Below are positions 1 to 6,100 of a stretch of DNA of 11,060 nt, in pieces. The notes under the pieces were generated by a model that saw only the letters and a list, made by a program, of their open reading frames with translations, did no database searches and was not told the DNA's origin. Each line of letters begins with the position of its first letter. Positions within the stretch are counted from its first letter, which is position 1. The translations under genes and the position numbers were made by a program. This stretch comes from JBDTMT01 sp033764095. GTDB lineage: Bacteria > Desulfobacterota > Binatia > HRBIN30 > CADEER01. The stretch is taken from the NCBI GenBank assembly GCA_033764095.1, contig JANRJF010000109.1, forward strand, positions 1-11,060, in the 5' to 3' direction.

Positions 1-1
1 C

Positions 2-403
2 GACCAGTTCGTCGAGGTGTACAGCCTGGGGCAGCTCGCGCCCGGACCGAACATGCTGATGGTGCAGGTGATCGGCGAGCGCGTCGCCGGCATCCCCGGC
101 GCCTTCGTCGCGCTGTTCGCCTTCTTCCTGCCGGCCAGCGCACTCACCTACGCGACCGGCAAGCTGTGGGACCGGCTCGACGGCTGGCCGTGGCGCGAGT
201 CGATCCAGCGCGGCCTGGCGCCGATCTCGATCGGCCTGATGCTCGCCGGCACCATCACCATCGCCAAGATCGCCGTCACCGACCCGCGCACCATCGCCAT
301 GGCCGCCGCGGTCACCGCCGTCCTGCTGTGGCGCAAGGTCAATCCGGCCTACCTCATCCTCGCCTGCGCGTTGCTCGGCTTCCTGGTGCTGCGCACGGCG
401 TGA
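2..403 (+). CDS. chrA: Chromate transporter family (CHR) subunit, 3' part only
   Basis: The reading frame is open from base 2 to the TGA at 401-403, giving the last 133 residues of an integral membrane protein whose start lies left of the window. The fragment begins with a CHR-type motif (YSLGQLAPGPNMLMVQVIG), whose PGPN core is typical of the family. Hydrophobic segments follow: GAFVALFAFFLPASALTYA, then SIGLMLAGTITIAKIA, AMAAAVTAVLLW and YLILACALLGFLVL. Known family members are inner-membrane carriers linked to chromate efflux, but many homologues have no proven substrate, so chromate is a family label here. The sequence style resembles short-chain CHR proteins that work as tandem pairs, so a partner gene may lie upstream. 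A GTG at 17 is in frame but sits inside the conserved motif and is not a credible start. The gene is convergent with the phosphoketolase gene. Confidence 0.85.
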   Translation, partial: DQFVEVYSLGQLAPGPNMLMVQVIGERVAGIPGAFVALFAFFLPASALTYATGKLWDRLDGWPWRESIQRGLAPISIGLMLAGTITIAKIAVTDPRTIAMAAAVTAVLLWRKVNPAYLILACALLGFLVLRTA

Positions 404-407
404 GGAT

Positions 408-544
408 TCACCACAGAGGCACAGAGGCACAGAGAGGGCATGTTCTCTGCGGGACGGGCAGGTGGCTCGAGGCCAGCTTCTGTTCCGGTGTCGAAGGGGA
501 AGTCGCTCCGCCGTTCACTCTGCGACTCTGTGCCTCTGTGGTGA
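408..544. repeat. 137-bp inverted-repeat element with CACAGAGG arms (MITE/REP-like)
   Basis: The outer arms are perfect 19-bp inverted repeats: TCACCACAGAGGCACAGAG at 408-426 and its reverse complement at 526-544. The match continues inward with 6 of 8 bases, so about 25 of 27 bases pair (408-434 with 518-544). The left arm also contains direct copies of CACAGAGG. The roughly 83-bp centre has no convincing gene. The element starts 4 bases after the chrA stop codon and ends 36 bases before the phosphoketolase stop codon, so it fills most of this convergent gap. No target-site duplication is evident. Repeats of this CACAGAGGCACAGAG type are, from memory, dispersed in many environmental bacterial genomes. 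A transcript across it could form a long hairpin from either strand and may act as a bidirectional terminator; that role is inferred. Confidence 0.75.
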
Positions 545-580
545 GCTCTCAAGCCTCACTGCGAGCATCGCGCAAATCCC

Positions 581-2932
581 TCAGCTCCACACCCAGTCGC
601 GCACTTCCGGTAGATCCTCGAAGTGCTCGCCGATGTAGGCGCGGTGGCGGGCGAGGAGCTCGTCGCCGCGTGCCAGCAGCGCGCCGGCGCGGTCGCGCAG
701 GCTGGGCGCGTAGCGCACCGCGTCCTGCGCCAGGTGCACGCGGCTCATGCGGTTGAGCACCACCATGTCGAACGGGGTGGTGGTGGTGCCCTCCTCGACG
801 TAGCCGCGCACGTGGAAGCGGTCGGTGTCGGGGCGGCCGTGGATGAGCTGGTGGATGACGCCGGGGTAGCCGTGGAAGGCGAAGATCACCGGCTTGTCGC
901 GCGTGAACAGCGCCTCGAAGCTCGCCGGGTCCATGCCGTGCGAATGGCGGTCGGGCGGTGGCAGGCTCATCAGGTCGACGACGTTGACGACGCGGAAGCG
1001 CAGCTCGGGCAGATGCTGCCTGAGCAGCCAGGCGGCGGCGACGGTCTCCAGCGTGGCGATGTCGCCGGCGCAGGCGAGGATGATCTCCGGCTCGCCCGGC
1101 GTGCTGCACCACTCCCAGGTGCCGGCGCCGCGCGCGCAGTGCGCGCGCGCCTGCTCGAGGGTCATCCACTGCAACTGCGGCTGCTTGTCGATGACGATCA
1201 GGTTCAAATAGTTGCGGCTGCGCAGGCAGTGGTCGGCGACCGACAGCAGCGAGTTGGCGTCGGGCGGCAGGTAGACGCGCGCCACGCTCGGCTTCTTGTT
1301 GACGATGTTGTCGATGAAGCCCGGCCCCTGGTGGCTGAAGCCGTTGTGGTCGTTGCGCCAGCAGGTCGAGGTGAGCAGGTAGTTGAGCGACGGCACCGGC
1401 TTGCGCCACGGGATGTGGCCGCAGTGCTCCAGCCACTTGGCGTGCTGCATGGCCATCGAGTCGACCACCATGGCGAAGGCCTCGTAGGTGGCGAACAGCC
1501 CGTGCCGGCCGGTGAGCGTGTAGCCCTCCAGCCAGCCGTGGCAGTTGTGCTCGCTCAGCACCTCCATGACCCGGCCGGCGGGTCCGACGTGGTCGTCGAT
1601 CGGAATCGTCGCGCCGACGAAGCAGCGGTCGCTGACCTCGAACACCGCCCCGAGCCGGTTGGAGTTGGTCTCGTCCGGGCAGAAGAGCCGGAAGTTGGTG
1701 GGATTGCGGCGGTAGATCTCGCGCAGCATGGCGCCGAGCGCGCGCGTCGACTCCAGCTTCACCGTCGCCGGCCGCGGCACCTCGACGGCGAGATCGCTGT
1801 AGCTCGGCAGGTCGAGCGGCACGCACAGGCGGCCGCCGTTGGCGTGCGGGTTGGCGCTCATGCGGCGGTCGCCGACCGGCGCCAGCGCGGCGTACTCGGC
1901 GCGAAAGCGGCCGCCGTCGTCGAACAATTCGTGCGGACGGTAGCTGTGCAGCCACTCCTCCAGCATCCGCAGATGCTCGGGGTTCTCCTTCACCGTCGAC
2001 AACGGCACCTGGTGCGAACGCCAGGTGCCTTCGACCTGCACGCCGTCGACGACCTTCGGTCCGGTCCACCCCTTCGGCGTGCGCAGCACCAGCGCCGGCC
2101 AGCGCGGGCGCTGGGTGAAGCCGTGCGCGCGCGCCTCATCCTGGATCGCGCGGATGCGCAGGTAGGCGGTTTCCAGTGCGGCGGCGAAGGTGCGGTGCAC
2201 GACCATCGGGTCGTCGCCCTCGACGAAGTGCGCCTCGTAGCCGTTGCCCTGCAGGAAGGCGGCGATGTTCTCGTCGCTCTCGCGCCCCCACACCGTCGGG
2301 CCGGCGATCTTGTAGCCGTTGAGGTGCAGGATCGGCAGCACCGCGCCGTCGCGCGTCGGGTTGAGGAACTTGACCCCCTTCCACGAACCCTCGAGCGGAC
2401 CGGTCTCCGCCTCGCCGTCGCCGACCACCGCCGCGACGATCAGGTCGGGATTGTCGAACACCGCGCCGAACGCGTGCACCAGCACGTAGCCGAGCTCGCC
2501 GCCCTCGTGGATCGAGCCCGGCGTCGGCGCGCTGACGTGGCTCGGGATGCCGCCCGGGGTCGAGAACTGGCGGAACAGGCGGCGCAGGCCGGCGGTGTCC
2601 TGGGTGATGGCCGGGAAGAATTCGCTGTAGGTGCCTTCCAGGTAGACGTTGGCGACCAGCGCCGGCCCGCCGTGGCCGGGCCCGGCCATGTAGATGATGT
2701 TGGCGTCGTACTCGCGGATCAGCCGGTTGAGGTGGACGTAGATCAGGTTGAGCCCCGGCGAGGTGCCCCAGTGGCCGAGCAGGCGCGGCTTGATGTGCTC
2801 GGCGCGCAGCGGCTCGCGCACCAGCGGGTTCTCCATCAGGTAGATCTGGCCAATGTTCAGGTAGTTCGCCGCCCGCCACCATGCGTCCATGCGGGTCAGC
2901 AGCTCGTCGGCCAGCGGCTTCAGCTCGGGCAT
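581..2932 (-). CDS. xfp: Phosphoketolase (xylulose-5-P / fructose-6-P)
   Basis: A 783-residue thiamine-diphosphate enzyme of normal family length. It cleaves xylulose 5-phosphate (and often fructose 6-phosphate) with phosphate to give acetyl-phosphate plus glyceraldehyde 3-phosphate (or erythrose 4-phosphate) in the cytoplasm. Signature motifs are intact: GHWGTSPGLN (52-61), GPGHGGPALVANVYLEGTY (84-102), EGGELGY (143-149), the TPP-site GDGEAETGP (171-179), NGYKIAGPT (205-213), GYTLTGRHGLFATYEAF (470-486) and NDHNGFSHQGPGFID (527-541). His53, His87, His132, His307, Glu461, His529 and His534 appear to match the catalytic residues described for bifidobacterial Xfp (H64, H97, H142, H320, E479, H548, H553; mapped from memory), so the enzyme should be active. 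The ATG start is supported by GAGGTGA just upstream. No acetate kinase or phosphotransacetylase gene is adjacent. Which sugar phosphate is preferred cannot be read from the sequence. Confidence 0.97.
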   Translation of the reverse strand: MPELKPLADELLTRMDAWWRAANYLNIGQIYLMENPLVREPLRAEHIKPRLLGHWGTSPGLNLIYVHLNRLIREYDANIIYMAGPGHGGPALVANVYLEGTYSEFFPAITQDTAGLRRLFRQFSTPGGIPSHVSAPTPGSIHEGGELGYVLVHAFGAVFDNPDLIVAAVVGDGEAETGPLEGSWKGVKFLNPTRDGAVLPILHLNGYKIAGPTVWGRESDENIAAFLQGNGYEAHFVEGDDPMVVHRTFAAALETAYLRIRAIQDEARAHGFTQRPRWPALVLRTPKGWTGPKVVDGVQVEGTWRSHQVPLSTVKENPEHLRMLEEWLHSYRPHELFDDGGRFRAEYAALAPVGDRRMSANPHANGGRLCVPLDLPSYSDLAVEVPRPATVKLESTRALGAMLREIYRRNPTNFRLFCPDETNSNRLGAVFEVSDRCFVGATIPIDDHVGPAGRVMEVLSEHNCHGWLEGYTLTGRHGLFATYEAFAMVVDSMAMQHAKWLEHCGHIPWRKPVPSLNYLLTSTCWRNDHNGFSHQGPGFIDNIVNKKPSVARVYLPPDANSLLSVADHCLRSRNYLNLIVIDKQPQLQWMTLEQARAHCARGAGTWEWCSTPGEPEIILACAGDIATLETVAAAWLLRQHLPELRFRVVNVVDLMSLPPPDRHSHGMDPASFEALFTRDKPVIFAFHGYPGVIHQLIHGRPDTDRFHVRGYVEEGTTTTPFDMVVLNRMSRVHLAQDAVRYAPSLRDRAGALLARGDELLARHRAYIGEHFEDLPEVRDWVWS

Positions 2933-2935
2933 CGG

Positions 2936-2942
2936 TCACCTC
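2936..2942 (-). promoter_or_regulatory. Ribosome binding site of xfp
   Basis: On the minus strand GAGGTGA lies just before the ATG at 2932-2930, with AGG six bases from the start. This supports that ATG over internal alternatives. Confidence 0.7.
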
Positions 2943-3074
2943 GGGGAATGGATGCAGGGAACTAACCATCCGGCCGCGAAGACACAAAGCGGAATCTCGC
3001 TCCCGGGGTCCAGTTTCGACCTTCAACCGCGCCGCTGCGCCGGTATCCTCGACGGCGAGCGCGAGGCGCGCCGT

Positions 3075-3080
3075 GGAGGT
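3075..3080 (+). promoter_or_regulatory. Ribosome binding site deciding the GTG start of the large lipoprotein
   Basis: A perfect GGAGGT lies 4 bases before the GTG at 3085. It selects this codon over the in-frame GTG at 3073, which overlaps the site itself, and over a distant ATG at 2881 that would run into the xfp coding region. Confidence 0.7.
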
Positions 3081-3084
3081 CGTT

Positions 3085-3180
3085 GTGCCGCATCCGAACC
3101 CGTTCCGCCCCCTGCGATCCACCCGAGTTGGCGGCGCGCTGGCCGGTGTCGCGCTGCTCGGCCTGTTCGTGGCGGGATGC
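3085..3180 (+). other. Lipoprotein signal peptide and lipobox Cys32
   Basis: The first 31 residues carry two Arg (11 and 14), a hydrophobic core (GALAGVALLGLFVAG) and a lipobox FVAGC. The Cys codon is at 3178-3180. The residues after Cys are GSDGGGGA, a flexible linker. Asp is at +3 and not +2, so the classical E. coli inner-membrane retention signal is absent and outer-membrane sorting is plausible. Confidence 0.85.
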
Positions 3181-6100
3181 GGCAGCGACGGCGGCGGCGG
3201 CGCGACGCCGGTGCAGGACCAACGACAGTTCGCCGTCCTGAGCGCCGACGGCGCCAGCCTGCAGTGGATCGCGGGAACACGCTATCGACTGACGCTGAAC
3301 CGGCCGCGTCCGCAGGTCGCCACGTTCGCCGACCGGCCGTTTCGCACCCATCGGGACCAGGCGTTGCGGCGCTGGGTGGCGGACTGGACGCGACGCGGCC
3401 GCGACGCCGATCCACCCGCCGCCGTGCTGTCGAGCGGCGCCGGGGCGACGCCGCAGATCGCGGTCGTCGCGCTGTCCGCCCCGACCGTCAGCGAGGTCGG
3501 CTTGGCGTTCGATGCGCAGATCCTCGACGGCTCGGGCCGCAACACGCGGTGGTTTCCCTCCGTCGCGCTGAGCACCGTCGATCTGTTCGTCGACGACGAG
3601 AGCGGCATCCCGAACGACGACGCCAGCGGCCTGTTCGGCGTCGCCGGCGCGCAGGGGCGTATCGGCGACGGCGGCACGCCCGGCTATCTGCTCGCCATCG
3701 CCGATCCCTCACCGGTGCTCGGATTCGCGCATCCCGGCCTGCGGCGGACGCAGAGCGAGACCGCCGCCGCCTTCGTGCGCGAGTGGTCGGCGCGCGGCTT
3801 CGACGCCGATCCGCCCAACGCCGCGCTGGTCTACTCGCGCGATGGCACTGCCGCCGGCAGTGAAGTGGCACTGGTCGAGCTGCGCACGCCGCGCCTGATC
3901 GCCGGCGGCGCGCTGCAGTTTTCCGTCCACCCGCTGGCGCGGCCGGGCGGCGGACGCACGCTGCCGCTCGGTGACGTGGTCGATGTCCGGGTGATGATCG
4001 ACGACGCGCCGCTGCTGTCGTCGAGCGGCTGTCGGACCGACAGCGACTGCGGCAGCGGCATGACCTGCGACGCCGATGCGGTCTGCCGTCCGACAACGTG
4101 CACGGCCAATACCGACTGCGGCATCGGTCTCTGCGATCTCGACCACTGCATCGCCGATACGCTCTGCGGCGCTGACGCCGACTGTCCCGATGCCACCGTC
4201 TGCGACGGCACGCGCTGCCGCTACCGCGCCTGTGCCACCACCGCCGACTGCAGCGGCGCCCAGGTCTGTGGCGGCGGCATCTGCAAGCCGGGGACGCCGG
4301 CTGGCGAGACGGCGGCCGCGGCCGCGGCGCGCGACGCCTTCTGGGGCGCAACCTGGACGGCACCGAACGCCAACAGCGCCTGCGCCGGCCAGCCGTCGCC
4401 GGCCGTCACCGCCTTCTGCCAGGACTTCGAGACCGCGGCGCAAGGCCGCGTCCTCAACCTGCTCGACATCCTGACCCAGGGCGGCGACCACTTCAGCTAT
4501 TACGGCCGTTTCCAGTTCTTCGGCGTCGACGAAACCGCACCGATCCCGGCCCAGTTCGCGCCGTTCTACGCACAGCCGTCGCAGGCGTTGCAGGACAGCC
4601 TGCGCTCGCGCTTCGCGCTGTTCGACACCGCCAACGTCAACTACTCGACCCGCCTCGGCGAGCCGCTGGTCGGCGCCCCGGTGCTGACGCCATACACCGA
4701 CGCGCTGGTCGCCAACCCGCTCGACTTCATCCAGCCGATCTACGCCGACCTGCTCGCCAACACGCCGGATGGTTTCCCCGCCTCGTTCATCGCCGGCAGC
4801 GATCCGCTGATCCTGTCGAAGCAGTTTGGCGGCGGCGGCGGCTTCGGCTGCTACATCGGCTCGGTCGCCGCCGACGGCACGCTCAACCCGCCGCGCATCC
4901 AGTACGGCGGCGGCTTCGGCTTCGGCGTCAGCGAGGCCGACGGGCTCGACATCGGCTACGGCGCCGGCATCAACCTGTGCACCAGTGCGTCGGTGACCGA
5001 CTGCGCCGAGGACGCGGTGAACTTCTTCGGCGGCGGCGGCGGGGTCAACAACCCGACGATCACCGGCGCGACGCCGCAGACCAATCAGGACACCGACGGC
5101 GACCAGGGCGCGTTCGACAGCGCCCTGGTCGGCGAGTACCGCGACGAGCTGACCAGCGCGTCGCAACTCTACCTGTCGTGCGGCGCCGGCGGCGGGCTCG
5201 GTTTCCAGAGCCTGCCGAGCAACTCCGGCGCGCCGCCGGTCTATCAGCAGACCTTCGGCGTCGGCGGCGGCGGCTGGGCCTTCGCGCTGCTGACACGCGT
5301 ACCGGCGGGGTCGGACGTCAGCGGCATCAACCTGCTCACCGGCGTCGACCTCGATATCTACAACGACCTCTTCGGCGAGTTGGTAAGCCAGTTGCGCGAC
5401 GGCGCGCCGCTGCAGGCGGCGGTCGGCGCCAGCCAGTTCGCGCAACGCGGCCTCTACGATGACGCCGGCAACAAGCGTTACGGCGGCGCGCTCGACCAGC
5501 TCTCGTTCGTCTACGAGCCGTATACGGTCGCGCTGCCGACGCCACCGCTGAGCGCCGACACGGTGTACATCCCCGGCAGCACCAGCCCCGCGGCGCTCTT
5601 CTACGCGGACCACGGCGACACCAGGGCAGCGGCCGACGCGACGCGCATGCGGGCCGACGGCCTCGCCGGCGTGCTGTACACGCTCAACGCCAACCCGGTG
5701 TACGTCGATTACGGCAGCACCCCGGCGAGCAACCACGACATCAACGACAGCGTGCTCGACGCGCTCGCCGCCGCCGGCGTGCCGGTGACCCTGGCGGTGC
5801 CGCTGTTCATCCAGCACGACAACGACGGCACCTCGCAGCAGGCGCCGATCGTCTCCGCGAACAAGGAGCTGCTCGACTACGCCGTCGCCGCGGCCGGTCG
5901 CTATTCCAACCTGCGCGGCATCGTCGTCGGCAGCGGCGAGCATGCGGTCATCAAGGGCTTCCTCGCCTCCTGCAACGGCTTCAACTTCACCACCCCGCAA
6001 CTGAAGAACGCCTGTGGCGCCTACGCCACCGCGCTGACCTTCGAGGACTACTACTGGCTGCTCAGCTACCTGGCCGCACAGGTCGAGCAGTCGAGCGCCA

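Larger units (their letters stand above)
2933..3084. promoter_or_regulatory. Divergent intergenic region, probable promoters for xfp and the large lipoprotein gene
   Basis: These 152 bases separate two divergent genes, so promoters for both must lie here or overlap the coding ends. It is locally less GC-rich around 2955-2995. On the plus strand a weak -10-like TATCCT lies at 3044-3049 with only a poor -35 at 3021-3026. On the minus strand TTTGTGTC (complement of about 2981-2988) could be part of a -35, with no good -10. These matches are too weak to assign transcription starts. No clear operator palindrome was seen. A short CGCGAAGACACAAAGC at 2975-2990 resembles the dispersed CACAGAG-type repeat family. 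Confidence 0.4.

Noticed and set aside
349..552. A 67-codon minus-strand frame across the inverted-repeat element
   Set aside because: Its sequence is only a translation of the CACAGAGG arms and of the antisense chrA end. It has no independent support as a gene.
1126..1151. Alternating GCGCGC tract forming a palindrome inside xfp
   Set aside because: It encodes the normal Xfp segment QARAHCARGAG and is explained by GC-rich codon use. Nothing links it to regulation.
549..2069. A 506-codon minus-strand frame overlapping xfp in another frame
   Set aside because: The Arg/Ala/Pro-rich composition is typical of an out-of-frame reading of a GC-rich gene, and the Xfp frame has all family motifs.
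623..2965. A 780-codon open frame on the plus strand opposite xfp
   Set aside because: It lies antisense to a clear phosphoketolase. Its translation is low-complexity (Val/Ala/Arg/His-rich) with no recognisable domain. Long antisense frames are expected in GC-rich DNA.
2881..3084. A longer N-terminus for the large lipoprotein from the ATG at 2881
   Set aside because: It would overlap the 5' end of xfp and put 68 extra polar residues before the signal peptide. The GTG at 3085 has a perfect GGAGGT and gives a normal lipoprotein signal.
3709..6000. A 763-codon minus-strand frame opposite the large lipoprotein gene
   Set aside because: The Arg/Ala/Val/Gly-rich translation has no domain or signal. 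The plus-strand frame has a lipobox, a Shine-Dalgarno site and regular Cys spacing, so this is a shadow frame.
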